DNA of 64,000 nucleotides. Origin: Margaritispora aquatica (Eukaryota > Ascomycota > Leotiomycetes > Helotiales > Discinellaceae). Positions 50,035-62,650 of this stretch are shown here, piece after piece; the first letter of the stretch is position 1; each line of letters opens with the position of its first letter. Where the stretch lies: positions 620,001-684,000 of the forward strand of contig VJWN01000003.1 of NCBI GenBank assembly GCA_007644065.1, in the 5' to 3' direction. The position numbers and the translations under genes were made by a program. The notes below the pieces were generated by a model. The model saw nothing but the letters and a program-made list of their open reading frames with translations. It was not told the DNA's origin and ran no database searches.

Positions 50035-51869
50035 GGGAAGGGAAGGTAAGGTCGGTGTCGGAGGATAAAATTCGGGGGATTAATTTCACCCAAAACACCA
50101 AAAACGGGGATGGCGGATGGGGATGGGGAATGGGGATGGCGGATGCTGGGTGGTGGTGGGTGGTGGTTATCAAGCATGGATTGGTGCGTGATGAGTGGAG
50201 TCGATTGTGACGGTGTGATTGGCTGGTTCGCGTGGTTTTATGGGGATATCATGTGATGATCTGCGGTGCGGAAAAACAAATCTCCTTTGCTCGTGCTAAT
50301 AATAAGGTACCTACCTCCCTACCTATCAAAGAGAGCTGAAGAAGCTGATATTATTCGGGTATCTTAGGTACTGTAGGGCACGAGCCGAGCTTCGATGAAT
50401 GCTACCCCACATTCTCATTTTGGGAACCATAAACAATAGAAGAGTGAGAAGTGAGGAGTGACTATTGAGCATTGAGATGTTTGGTTTCATTCAATTCTTT
50501 ATTGTTGTTTCTTTTCTTTTCTTTGGTCGATCATGTCTCGGTATAATGCTTTTTATTGAGGTGAGCAGTCCTGAGCATGGAATTCTCATCCAGTTGACAC
50601 ATGGATAGCTCTCGACACAACAAGTAAGTACACCTCGATGAAGCGAACTTTTGCTTTCTTCCGCGAAAATGGTGTAGCTAAGGTACTCCCTCACTAAAGA
50701 GCTGCTGCGCAGATAGGGAAGGTGTAAGCACTGGAGGTAAGATTGTTCTTTTTTCATCATGAAAGAGCAATCCTGTGGCACAGGCCTGGAAATGGTGGTA
50801 GGACGCTTTGGCGGAATTCCCCTCCTATGTCTTTCTGCATCCATGCCATTATGACTGGCACGGATTTCATCTTCTCTTTAGCTTTCCTCGGTCCCTGCTA
50901 AGTAAGCTATTGTGCGGCTTCGAAAGTTCGAGCCAGAAGCGGAGGGTCTAGATTCGTTGTCAAACCTGTTGTTGCTGTTGCTTTGCACGTTGTCTTCTCC
51001 ATGATGAAGCTTTCATTGCCGTATATTCATGATGCGACAAATTGAGAAAGACCGAAATCTCGGTAGAGAATCGCATTAGATGTAGGGCAGAAAGAAGCCT
51101 TGCCTAGATTTTTTGATCCCTCCTCATTATGTGCAAGTCTCAGTACACCAACGGGTAGGAGCGCTGAATCGATCGCAATAGACATGAATTCTCGAATTTT
51201 GGGGCAGGATTGTTGTTCTTATATACTTCAATTCTTGACTATTGATTCACTTTCAATTATATCAATCTCAATACAGATTCAATTGATAGCTTTAAAGCTC
51301 ATCTAGCATCACTCAAGGGTAGCGACTGGAATCATGAGGGCATATGGTTTAGGATCAAAACTTCAAAGTACGTCTATAAATATATCGCTAGCTTTTCGTG
51401 CTCGCAACTTCTTAATAACGCAGATCCAAGTGTGGTGGAACTATCATGTCCTGTTGCCTGGGAATGGGAATCCTCGCATGCTGACATGGCGGCATGGCAA
51501 GTACGACAACAGATGCTGAGGGTTTCTTTATTCATTTTCTCGAGCTGTAGCTTTTCCACACTGCCAAGAAGATCTATGCGCAAAGAATGGTCTTCGTATT
51601 GGAACAATGACCACAATGCCATTGTCAAACCCGACCACACGATTTTCGTTGTCAACCACGTCTTTGTTGTCAAGTCTCCTTCATCTCCTCGACATCTCCT
51701 CCTCGCTTAACTTCAAACCCACTTCAACCCCACCAAACCCATCATATGGCAGACAAATTCACAGATACTAGGAGGCACAAAGGGGGACGAACAACTAAAC
51801 TTCATCATTCAAGCAACAGACTGACCTTCCGACCGCTCGCCCCATGATAGCTCACGGAAAGTCCGACAC

Positions 51870-52065
51870 ATTCGTCTATACCTCCTCTTGGGGCGGGGAG
51901 CGGGAGGGTGTTATATACTCGTTGCCGTCAGGAAAAAGTGGGGCGAAGAGCTAGTAAAGTGAATTGAATCGTGGAGCTGCGTTTAAAGTGGATCGGGCTG
52001 AGTGGGAGTGGATTGAATTTGGCGCGTTGGTGATTTGGTGGAGTGAGGTTACTCGAACTTGAATT
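51870..52065. repeat. Diverged repeat, copy 1
   Basis: It aligns by eye with 53005-53180: both read GTGTTATATA-(C/T)-CGTTGCC, then a GGAAAAAG/GGGAAAGAAG stretch, then GTGGGAGTGGATTGA. Partial copies of its second half (GATCAAGATGGATCG-CACTGAG) follow at 52095-52190 and 52665-52735. Confidence 0.6.
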
Positions 52066-52094
52066 CTTGCGCTGGGCATGAGGTCGATATAAAC

Positions 52095-52190
52095 CGAGAT
52101 CAAGATGGATCGCACTGAGCGGGCATGGATTAAACTCCTCGCTCTTTCGATTTGGCTAAGCAAGGCTGCTGCGACTTGGATTGCTGTCAC
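52095..52190. repeat. Diverged repeat, partial copy
   Basis: It repeats the pattern GATGGATCGCACTGAGCGGG-CATGGATT...GATTTGGCTAAGCAAGGCTGCT, similar to the second half of copy 1 (GGATCGGGCTGAGTGGGAGTGGATT...GATTTGGTGGAGTGAGGTTACT). Confidence 0.5.
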
Positions 52191-52664
52191 TCGAACGTAC
52201 TCGCCTTTTTCACAAGTCTGACGTCTACCGGGAGTGACCTCGAGGGTCTCATCTCTCCAATTAGACGCGCACTCTTACCATCTCCCTGGAGATCTTAGAC
52301 TTTGAAGAGGGCGAGTGCTTGGGGCTTTGCAATGCCGGAACCTGCATCACACAACTAAGTGATGAGGTCACATTACAGGGAGATGGAGAATTGAGAATCA
52401 GCTTCTGCTAATTACTGATTTTGCAATTAACTTGGTCTCTGTTTACAACGTGGCATCCAAGACAGCAAGCTTCTTCTCTCACTCAATTCGCGAAAACTGA
52501 GGCAGAGGAGGTTGAGAGCGAATCTCATAGGTCTTGTCTTAGTGCTACAGACAACTTGGGGCTTTTAACATTCCACACAGCGAGGTGTAGCAACATCATC
52601 TATACCTTCGCTTTGGAGAGCTTGCTATATACGGCAAGTAAATGGTGAGCCGTGAGAGAGATGT

Positions 52665-52735
52665 AGGGAGATCAAGATAGATCGTACCAAGTAGAAGTGG
52701 ATTGGTTAAGTAAAGCTACTATGGTTGCTGCGAGT
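52665..52735. repeat. Diverged repeat, partial copy
   Basis: AGATCAAGATAGATCGTACC, then AGAAGTGGATTGGTTAAGTAAAGCTACT, is a shortened and more diverged version of the preceding unit. Confidence 0.45.
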
Positions 52736-53004
52736 ACACACGCCGAAATCCTGAATTACAATGACGAAAATAGCGCTTCTCTAATCAGAATATGCTATGC
52801 AAACCGGTGTTTACAGTCAAAGTCAGGCATTGATGACACTCATCAAAGGTAGAAGCTCGGGGATTCTTGATTTTCCTATTTCGTCTGATGGTTGAGATTA
52901 ACCTGAGGTTGACAACCATAGAGATTTTGGACTCTGACACCGACGGCAGGATGCTACATTATATCTCTACCTGCGATTTGGCTGAGTGGGATTGATGTAT
53001 TAGG

Positions 53005-53180
53005 GTACGACAAGTTCGGGTATGCCTCCTTCTAAGAGAGTGTGTTATATATCCGTTGCCATGGGGAAAGAAGCAGGCCGAGATCGGAGTGGGTTGATGA
53101 ATGCAGGTTGAAGTGGGAGTGGGAGTGGATTGAGCCTTTCTTCTCTCTCTGTGATTCGGCTGAGCAAGCTTGCTTCATCT
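53005..53180. repeat. Diverged repeat, copy 2
   Basis: Direct-orientation partner of copy 1, about 1.1 kb away, with the same order of blocks, ending GATTCGGCTGAGCAAGCTTGCTTC. Neither copy shows terminal inverted repeats or a coding frame. Confidence 0.6.
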
Positions 53181-55734
53181 TCGACATGCACGAGCTTTTC
53201 AGAGGCCGAATCCTCAGGACAAGAGGGTGCATCTTGTACGAGAAACTAGGAACAAGTAAAGAGCTTCCTGGCTGGGATTTAACTAGTACCTAAGTAGGTA
53301 CAGATACACGGGAATTTTATCTATAAAGTGAATCGTTTCGTAAATTAGATGAGATTGAAACGGGTATATTTTCCACTTTTGATCTCGTTCAGCAAGATTG
53401 GCGTGACTACAGTATACAATTTCACTTTTCAATACAGAGGGCATTTATTGAGCTATTGCGGTGGAGGATATACACTTCATCACTTCTACCATTAAGGACA
53501 AAGAAACCAACACACGAAGCGACGTTCTAGTCACTAGCTTGTTGGATATCGTTTACATGACCTGTGACATTGTACTTCAATGCAAAATTGATTCTTGTGA
53601 TGTTTGTGACACGAGTCGAGTTTTCGAGAATTTCGACAAATACGGAAGACAACAATTCTATGTCACTTCGCTGGAACAGCGACGATACTTATTAAATTAT
53701 AGATGCAGTATAGCTAGCAATAGACTATTCTAATAGAATATAAGTATTACTATAACTAGATCCTCGTTCTAGTCCATAAAGCGATAGCTTATTTTGTGGA
53801 TCTAGCCCTTAGTTCTACAAAACTCAATGACCTCTACTGCAGGTAGAAGATGTATAGTGCCGTTGGTAGATAGTTTGTCTTAGACAGATTCGCCATAATG
53901 ACGTGCGTTGGTTTGCGTATGCTAATGGAGGTTTGGACTCAGAGTCCTGAACGGGATCATCTATTGAAAAATACCCTATTTCACATTCCCTTCGACCTTC
54001 ATCGCTAGTCAACGCGAGCCCCTTTGCCGGTATACATCCGTCCCCTCGCGTCGAGATTGTGACAAGCGGAATTTATGGAGAGTTGACAAGTAGCTCCGTT
54101 TTACCCTAAGACATGATCTTAGCCTCGATACTGGATACCCTGCATTCTAATTCTGTGCGTAACGATTCGTACTTGATGTCCTACTATACCGAGTCGTGGT
54201 TTCGTATGTGTACTCGTGGTTGTTTCACCACAAGGATACACTTTCATCTGAAGCTTAGCGGAGTCTATTTAAGTATGTCCTATACCTCTATGAATGCAGC
54301 CTCGGGTTGTTTCAACGACTATGAATGCTACATGTGGTAGTGGGATTGGATTATAGCACGAAAACAACATGACTAAAGCTAATGCTGAGGAATAGTCGCT
54401 TAGATATATCACGCTATGGAGTTTCAAGTTTTCTTCGTGGGCATTGGCTGAAGTTGAACGACCGCTAACACCCAAGAGTTTGTCTTGGGCTTATCGCAAC
54501 ATTGTCCAACGGTATGCCAATGCCACATTCTCTTGATTGAGAGCAAGTTCAATGATGCCGTGACGGCCAAAGGGCCCAGGATACTGGTTCCACTGATAAG
54601 GTATCTGGATAGGTACCAATAATGTTAGGGTAGTTGAGATCAACGCCTCGCTAACCATCACGACCGCACCATCTCAGACTACGACGACCGGAGTAATACT
54701 CCACACAAATACAAAAGATGGATTTTCGAATAGATATTATATATATCATAACAGTCTAGAGATTCTAGAGACGCTCTTTGGATCCACTGAGACATGACTT
54801 GTTGTTAGTTTTGCTCGTCGCTTTGGGAAATCGAAATTAGAGCCATTTGTCTCCGTCCTTTGAGTTGTCCTAGGAAATTGATCGATATAGGCCATTGCTG
54901 GAAGTGTGTTACTGCAATTGGCAAACCAAAAAGAGATAAGGTACATGATAAGATACAACTTCTAGTATCAGTGTGTCACTCTTGTTGACACAATACCAAG
55001 GAGAGAAAAAGTATTATGGCAGATTTTCGAAATTCTCGAAAATAGCTGATATGGCATGAGTCGCAACATGTTGCCGAGTTGCTACTTGCTATCGACTCGA
55101 TGATTGTTCTCAATTTATATCCTAATTGCTGGTACTATATCTTTAGATTCGATCCCTGTTATAAATAGCAAATGCGCCTCTCAAAATATATGTAGAAAAT
55201 CCTGCAAACTCCCTGCTACAGCTATGCAATTTCAGCAACTATCTTCCTATCTAGCTGTCAACTCGCACCTCACTTCGGCAGTCGTGCACACTTAGCTCAG
55301 ACCGAGCGAACTTCTTGACTGAGGGATAGATATCTCGGCAATGGGAATTCAGCTACGTAAGTATACCCTATTCGGTCAAAGTTCAGGAAATAGACCTATA
55401 TACCTGGGACTGATTGCATAAGTGAAGCAGATCAATATGAAAAAATGAAGGAGCGAAATATTATATTTCTCTAAAGTTTTGAGAATCAAAACTCCCGTAT
55501 ATTTCCTGTTTATCCCCAAAGTTGAGCAAAGCATTCCACCGGGTATGTTACACGCAAAACAACCATCCAACCATCATAACTTCCAAGGTCCCTCTAATTT
55601 TCAAATGTCTCTCTCATATATTCAACCCAAGTCGCCCTAACTCGCGTGGTATCGTTCGTACGTAGTGCCGTGACTGTTGCTCCTGAACATATACTCTGTA
55701 TCATCGCAAATGCCATCTCATTAGTACTGATAGA

Positions 55735-57853
55735 TTATCCCATATTATTGCGCATCTGCGCATCTCGTACTGCCTGGCCCCAATCGGCTCTCATGATGAA
55801 GAAACCTTCCGCTGCTGCAACCCTGTTTACAATTAGCTTTAATTTTAGTGACTGAAATGAGGGAAGGCTCACAATCCAAGTGCCAACGCAACACCACTCC
55901 ACAGTCCTTCCAGCTCCCAATCCAGACCAAATGCAGTTCCAAATGAGATTGGCATCGCAATAACGTAGTAGCAGAAAAGATTAACCCAGCCACCAATCTC
56001 TTGCCGTCCCAAACCTCTCAATAGACCATTGCAGTTCGCAGCCAGGGCATCAAACAGCTGGAATGCAGCGCAGAGTGGCAAGACACGTGCGACGAGTGCA
56101 ATGACTTCTACGTCATTAGTAAAGAGTTTTGGGATGACGTTTCGAAGAGATGAGAGGAGAACGACGTTGAACACCCCAACGAAGCATGCTGCAACCATAG
56201 CCTATCTTTGTTAGCTGGACGTGAAAGATCTAGAGGTATGTTGTGACTTACGACTTTGGCACTAGTTTTGGCAGCGTCGGAGAGTGTAGCTCCAATGAGA
56301 TTTGCGATTCGCGTAGAGGCTGCAATGGAGAGGGGAAATGGAATCTGGAAGGTCAGAGCTGTAATGGTACTGAGCACGCTCTGTGCAGCTAGATGAGATG
56401 TGCCGAAATAACTGGCTGCGAGTGTGAGAATTTCGAAAGCGAGATATTCGGCTTCGACCATAATGAGACCTGGGAGGGCAAGCTTGATCATTGGACCTTC
56501 GGATGTCAGTGATGGATCGCTCAAGTCAAAATTGTAGAACTTACTCCAATTATGGAAAGCCTTCCATGTGAACCCATTCCAACACTGTCTCCCGTCCACG
56601 AATCTAACATAGAGAAATAAAAATATCGGGAGAAGAGTGTCTGTTATCGCAACAGCAATGGGAGCTCCAACAAAACCCCACTCGAACTTCCAAACGAATA
56701 GCCAGTTCATGAAAGCATTCAATGGTGCACATATAAGCAAGACGTATGTAGTAGCGCTGAACAGTCCCTGAGCCTGGACGTATCGCTTCCCACTTTCAAA
56801 ACATGCATATCCTGGAGCTCCGATGAGCAAGACGCGAAGATACAATCCGGCCAAGGCAGCCGACTCTTTCTCAGGAACAATTTTCTCCAATATCTGCTCT
56901 GCACAAAGCCAGACTATACCAATTGGAATGGTCAGAGCCCAAAGGAAATAAACCATACGTTGAAGCTGCAGACCAACCAAGTGTTTCTTTCCAGATCCAT
57001 AAGCCTGAGCACATAGTGTATCCAGACTTGTAGCTAATCCTTGATACAAAGCATAACCACTAATATTTGCAGTCATAGATGCCAAAGAAACAGCTCCCAG
57101 CTCAATTTTGCCTAAATGACCAACTGTGAAAATACTGGCCACAGTCAAAGAGTATTGAAGGATAAATGTGACCATCAAAGGGCTAGCATATCTCGCTAAT
57201 GTTTTTGCTTCCCTTTGCCAAGTCGTTTTGATTTTTCCAGATGCCACTGCTGCTTCCCATTGTTGATTCAACCGCTCCGTATGTGCTCGAGCAGTTTCCG
57301 GAAGTCCATTTCCCAACAATGCAGAAGTCTCGGAAGGCTGCGCACTGAACGAAGGAGCATCAATAGCAGCTTCTTCTTCATCCCTCGGTCGTCTAGGGCT
57401 GAAAAATTTCCTGTAAGTTCGGCTCAAAATATTGGTTGACTGATTTGGGTGCTTCGGTGGGGCGAGATAGTTGTCTCTCAGTAGACTCCGCTCTTCATTC
57501 CTGGATTGCTTCTTCTCCTTCTTGGTCAAATATTGAGGTTCTGCCAGATGTGGTGCAACAGCTCCACGTGTCCCACCATATGCGACGAAGCTTGGTCTGC
57601 GGTAAGAATTGACCATTGAATGTGCCAATTGCTCAGGTCTGACAGTGGAGGTTTCCGAGTCATCGTCATCTGTGCTTGAACCTGGACTAGGTGGTTCCTC
57701 ATACTCTCTCTCATTGTCATCGCACTCTGCTAGATCTCGTTCGATTGATGCTTGTGCAATTGGTGATGCTGATAAATAGGATGAGCTGAATGGTGATCTC
57801 GAGAGTGATCCCCGCCGAAGGGAATTACTGTTTATGCTTCTTGGATCAGACAT
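55735..57853 (-). CDS. MATE-family multidrug/toxin extrusion transporter
   Basis: Exons 57853-56545, 56496-56252, 56201-55873 and 55822-55735 give 656 residues. MATE proteins export organic compounds by cation antiport. The N-terminal 225 residues are a hydrophilic, Ser/Glu-rich cytosolic tail. Then come two six-span halves, starting with ARYASPLMVTFILQYSLTVASIFTVGHLG and including GLATSLDTLCAQAYGSGKK, the MATE signature region, repeated in the second half as SIAASTRIANLIGATL. The last exon ends AQMRNNMG. All introns are GT-AG with matching phases; intron 1 (56544-56497) is 48 nt and stop-free in frame. The start at 57853 gives MSDPRSINS; an in-frame ATG at 57928 would add 25 residues. It is similar in plan to yeast Erc1. 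Substrate unknown. Confidence 0.92.
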
Positions 57854-58620
57854 TGCTGTGGATGTAAGGATAACAGGATGGTTGTCGACAGAATGATTAT
57901 CAGAAGTGGTCAAATGGATGTACAGCACATCATACCACCATGTCGGTCAAGTAGGATCAATTGCTTCAACGACCCTCCAGTTCAATGATTGCAGCGTGAG
58001 GTATATAGAATGGTGGTACTGGCGGCAATGTCAGAGAATTTCCTTTCGTCGGTTGGGAAAAATATACAAAGGAGGAAGTCCCTCGCGGAGCAAGTCATTG
58101 ACCTAGGACCAGCGCCCTTCCCACTTCCCACGATAGCTCCCCACCAAGCTGCAATAGCTTGAATAGATCCTGGCAATGGGATGGATCCCGCCCCTCGCTG
58201 AAAATACGTTGGAGACTTTTGGTACTACCTAAGATACCCGTCCACCAATAGATAAGTAGCGGCAAGCAGCGGCCAAGCCACGATAGGAAGTCGCATGCGG
58301 AGACATTCAAGTCAAATGGTCCAAAAAATCCACCCAAAGATTGAAAAACAGCCGAGAATCTTGATTGGTGAGGCAGGTCAGTTGAAGTCGTATAATTGGA
58401 CAACGATATCGGGCTGACAAACAGAGGACACAAATTCCCATCCACAAGAGGACAGCCGGCGGCCACCGGCACGCAAGGCTGACAGAGTACAAGGGTCCGA
58501 ATATCCGAGGCCGGACCGGATGATATCACCAGACATTCAGAGAACTGAGACCTAGAAACACAACAAGTATTTTCAGCCTCATTCTTGACAAGAAGTCAAT
58601 CTTGGTATAGAGAACCCACC
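57854..58620. other. Divergent promoter region, MATE gene and DUF202 gene
   Basis: 767 bp between divergent starts. Minus-strand frames at 58095-58529 are not supported. No specific element is recognised. Confidence 0.55.
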
Positions 58621-59656
58621 ATGCCTCAGATTATCTCGGCAGATACCGAAGAAGCTGAGATAGAAAATGATTACACCACTTTGTGTATTCCATATAGGCC
58701 AACGGCTGTCAATGTCTCCTCGTAAGTCTGGCACCTTATATCTGGATGAAAGAACCCTCACTTACTTGTCTGTTACAGCCGTCAAAGGAGCTATAACCAT
58801 TCCATATTCTACGAGACACCATTCCTAGGACCACTCCTCTTCGATAATACTGATTCTGATGCGCGGGACCATTGTGCTAACGAGCGGACGTTCCTCTCAT
58901 ACCTCCGGCTTTCAGTTTGTAGGTCTATTCGTCATGATCTTGTGCCCTATGCTCATGAAACACTTTTCACACTTTTCACACTTTTCTTCTTCACTCGTAA
59001 ATCTCTGGCTGAGAACATGGCTGTTGTTGAAGACGACCAACCTATTCCCAGTCAACATGCCTGGCAGAACAAGAATATATCTGCCACACTACCCAAAGCA
59101 CACACTGACATACTTGCAGATATGACTATCGTATCCATCGCTATTGTGATCTCTTTTCACTTGAAAAATGAGCCAACATCTCTCGAGCTCCGCATGGCAA
59201 AACCTTTGGGCATTGTGTTCTTTCTTCTAAGCTTGGCATGCCTCCTCCTTGGATTTGGCAACTATATAAAGACAGTCAATAAATACTCTCGGCGAGTGGC
59301 TATTGTGCAGACAGGGTGGAAAACCCAGTCGGTATGTTGAATCTCTTGATTGCTGTAGATGCCGGGACAGGACATGATCCCTACAGATATGGTTGCTTGG
59401 CTGGATGCATCAGAAGTCTGAAAGCTGTTTCGCACATCATGACTGGGAATTATGAAATTTCGTGGTTCCCAGAGGAAATGGCTGGGTTTTGACTTCACCT
59501 GCGAGCCCCCACATTCACTTCCGCATCATTACCATTCTTTCTCCCACAGTCCCCCACTCCCACATCAACTGACACATCCAGATCCTGACAGTAATTGCAC
59601 TTTCAATAGTGGGAGTTTGTGTCCTGTTCTTAGCCACAAATTCCAAAAGATTATAG
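58621..59656 (+). CDS. DUF202-domain small membrane protein
   Basis: Exons 58621-58721, 58779-58918, 59120-59331 and 59582-59656 give 175 residues. The DUF202 core begins with DARDHCANERTFLSYLRLS (about 66-84), which carries the conserved ANERTFL(S/A)(Y/W)xR motif and leads straight into span 1 (VYMTIVSIAIVISF). Span 2 is LGIVFFLLSLACLLLGFGNYI and span 3 is TVIALSIVGVCVLFL, followed by a short tail ATNSKRL. The protein is probably in the vacuolar or plasma membrane; its function is unknown, though the same domain ends the VTC polyphosphate polymerase subunits. Introns 2 and 3 are unusually long (201 and 250 nt), so no single frame shows the protein. Donor GTAGGT at 58919 and acceptor CATCCAG at 59581 are needed for the in-frame joins. 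Confidence 0.84.
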
Positions 59657-60371
59657 GGGCAGACACCCTTTTCCGAGGTCTTGGGTGTCAGAGGCCATGT
59701 TTTAATCACGCAATAACGAGGCGTTATGGTGAGCACATAGTTTGGAGGGCAGGTTTTCCGAGATACGAGCATTGGAGGAAGAAGAGGAGTTATGCGATGG
59801 GTCGTTGATGGGAGGCTTGCAATATGTTGTGCTTTTATTTTATTTTTGAGATACCCTATGTACTTCTATCAAATGTTCCTGACGAGACGTGATATGCCGT
59901 ATTTATGTTTTGGATCACCTGCTGCGAACATTCAAAGGGGTTGAGATCGTATTTCAATAGCGCGATGGGTGAGAAGATCATGTGCTTGAGAACAACAAAA
60001 ACATGTTGGAATCCAATAGATTACTGTCTGACAGAATATTTCGAACATTACGAGGAAATGAAGGATGACCTACAATAGATGTAGCAGCAGCACGATGATT
60101 GGCCGAGTTTACTTTACTTACCTGGGCTACGGGTACCTAGAAATTAATTGATTCGTCACGTGCTGGTCGTGTATCTTTCGCGTTTGTCAACTCTCTCTAT
60201 AGATCATACCGATACCTACTCAAGCTTCCAAAGCAAGTTGAAGAAACACGTTTACCGACGATTGTCCTGAGAAGTAAACTGTTAAATTATCCTTAAATCT
60301 CGTTTTGGTCCAATCAAACTCTATCATTAATGAATGCGAGTCTAATGCCCTAAAAATCAAAAACACCCGAG
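59657..60371. other. Intergenic region, mlh1 promoter
   Basis: 715 bp. It contains the DUF202 3' flank and an MCB/SCB-like element near 60176-60185 (separate entry). No other gene is seen. Confidence 0.55.
60176..60185. promoter_or_regulatory. MCB/SCB-like element upstream of mlh1
   Basis: TTTCGCGTTT (complement AAACGCGAAA) contains both an ACGCG core and CGCGAAA, about 190 bp upstream of the mlh1 ATG. A CACGTG E-box lies just before it (60158-60163). The G1/S role is inferred. Confidence 0.45.
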
Positions 60372-62650
60372 ATGAGCGAGTTGATGGATATTGATGTAGA
60401 GCCTCGAGGCACGAAAAGAACAGCAGATGGCTTACCTATCGTCACAGCGCCGCGGAGGATCAAGGTAATTGCGGCTACTAGCTATACTTGACATGCCGCT
60501 AATTGTAGATAGGCTCTTGATCTCGATGTGGTAAACAAAATTGCGGCCGGCGAAATTATTGTTGCTCCTGTTCATGCTCTGAAGGAGCTCATAGAGAATT
60601 CAGTTGATGCTGGTGCGACATTGCTTGAAGTAGTAGTCAAAGAAGGAGGCTTGAAACTCCTTCAGATTACAGACAATGGCCATGGCATTGCTGTGAGGAG
60701 TCCGTTCGCTTTCAAGATACAGTGACTAATACCAACCAGAAAGAGGACCTTCCAATCTTGTGCGAGCGTTTCACAACCTCCAAGTTAAAGTCTTTCGAAG
60801 ATTTAACGTCGATTGGAACTTACGGCTTTCGAGGCGAGGCTCTGGCTAGTATCAGCCACATTGCCCATCTCTCAGTCACTACCAAAACAAAGGACTCACC
60901 TATGGCATGGAAAGCTCACTACGACAGTGGAAACTTGGCTCCCGCAAAACCTGGACAAACTGCTGATCCAAAACCCACTGCTGGGCGTCAAGGCACCCAA
61001 ATCACTGTTGAAGACTTATTTTACAATGTACCAACACGCCGTCGAGCGTTTAGATCGGCATCAGAAGAGTACAATAAAATAATGGATGTAGTGGGCAGGT
61101 ATGCTATTCATTGTGATGGGGTTGCTTTTAGCTGCAAGAAGCATGGAGAGTCAAGTACAACAATATCAACACAATCCACATCTAGTACTGTTGATAGGAT
61201 ACGACAGATTCATGGAGCGCATGTGGCGAATGAGCTGGTAGAATTTTCATCCTCGGACAATAATTGGGGATTTCGAGCCAAGGGCTGGACGACAAATGCC
61301 AACTACCATGTTAAGAAAACGACCTTGCTTCTCTTCATCAACCATCGTTCTGTCGATTCAACAAATATCCGAAAGGCAATAGAGCAGACATACTCCTGCT
61401 TCCTTCCCAAGGGTGGCCACCCTTTCACCTATCTAAGTCTAGAGATTGAGCCTCACCGAGTCGATGTCAACGTGCATCCTACCAAACGCGAGGTCAACTT
61501 TCTCAATGAAGACGAAATCACTGAGAAGATATGCAACGACATCCGGTCCAAGCTTGCCACCGTCGACACAAGCAGGACCTTCATGACCCAGACTCTCCTC
61601 CCAGGAATACCTACCATAACTCCCGACTCCGATTCCCCCAGTGGAAACAAAGCTCGATCATCCGCAACTCCCAAAACCAAAACATATGAGAACAACCTCG
61701 TCCGTACCGATGCAAAACTGCGAAAGATTACATCTATGCTCGCACCCGCGACACGCACTTCTGCTACTCCAGATCCAAACGTCAACTTGTCTCAAACACC
61801 CTCCTATGAATACGAAATCACAGACCAAGAACCAATAACCTGTAAACTCCAAACTGTCAAGGAACTTCGCGCTACCGTCCGCGACAACATGCACAACGCT
61901 CTTACCGAGATATTTGCTACTCACACCTTCGTCGGTATCGTAGACGAGCGTCGTCGACTCGTCGCCATCCAAGGTGGTGTCAAGCTCTTCCTCATTGACT
62001 ACGGTCTGATTTCGTCCGAGTACTTTTACCAACTTGGTCTTACACATTTCGGCAATTTCGGCAAGATAGAATTCACAAATCCACTGCCAATCCGAGACCT
62101 TCTCAGAATAGCTGCAACACATGAGAAGAACTCTTTCGTACCCTCTACAAATCCAGATGGCACAGTTGACGAGGACTCCGACTTCGACATCGAAGAAGTA
62201 GTCGACCTCATCTCCGCCCAATTGATAGACCGGCGAGACATGCTTCTAGAGTACTTTTCCCTAACCATCTCTCCCACTGGTGACCTCCTCACCATTCCGC
62301 TTCTGCTGAAATCCTACACCCCTTCTCTTGCCAAGTTGCCACGATTTCTGTTCCGTCTAGGTCCACATGTAAACTGGCATTCTGAAAAGGAGTGCTTCGA
62401 TACCTTCTTGAGGGAGCTGGCTGATTACTACGCACCCGAACAACTACCCCCCACGCCGGGACCAGAGGATCAAGAGGAGGATTTAGATGAGGAGATTAAG
62501 ACTCGAAGGACAGAGGTCAGGTACGCAGTGGAGCACGTGCTGTTCCCTGCATTCAGAGCGAGGCTTGTGGCGACGAGGGGATTGATGAAAGGTGGCGTGG
62601 TGGAGATTGCGAATCTGAAAGGTCTTTATCGCGTTTTTGAGAGATGCTAG
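60372..62650 (+). CDS. mlh1: Mlh1, DNA mismatch repair protein (MutL homolog)
   Basis: Exons 60372-60464, 60513-60692 and 60740-62650 give 727 residues. Mlh1 pairs with Pms1 to form MutL-alpha, which nicks and signals after MutS mispair recognition, and with Mlh3 in meiosis. GHKL ATPase motifs: KELIEN with E56 and N60, DAGA (63-66), DNGHGI (85-90), [12 protein letters not shown] (117-128). The segment [16 protein letters not shown] marks the end of the N-terminal half. A variable linker (about 350-450) precedes the C-terminal dimerisation domain, which ends YRVFERC; the terminal FERC is typical of Mlh1 and distinguishes it from Pms1. Intron 1 must end at GATAG (60512) rather than the nearer TTGTAG, to give [16 protein letters not shown]. 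The pre-ATPase extension [16 protein letters not shown] is usual for fungal Mlh1. Confidence 0.96.

Larger units (their letters stand above)
48599..55734. other. Gene-free 7.1 kb region with repeats
   Basis: No supported protein gene on either strand. The 48.6-49.2 kb part is likely 3' UTR of the Zn2Cys6 gene. 49.8-50.2 kb is low-complexity (A-runs, TGG repeat, GGTAA repeat). 51.87-53.2 kb carries copies of a diverged repeat (separate entries). 53.69-53.76 kb is strongly A/T-rich. The frame at 53461-53733 (90 codons) has no recognisable content. Confidence 0.5.

Noticed and set aside
49868..50177. Histidine/threonine/proline-rich minus-strand frames
   Set aside because: They are produced by the TGG and GGTAA repeats and GGGGATGG-type low complexity.
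53461..53733. 90-codon plus-strand frame
   Set aside because: It has no domain, no splice partner and lies in an A/T-rich repeat-flanking region; length is compatible with chance.
61658..62221. 187-codon frame antisense to mlh1
   Set aside because: It is opposite the well-supported Mlh1 linker and C-terminal domain.
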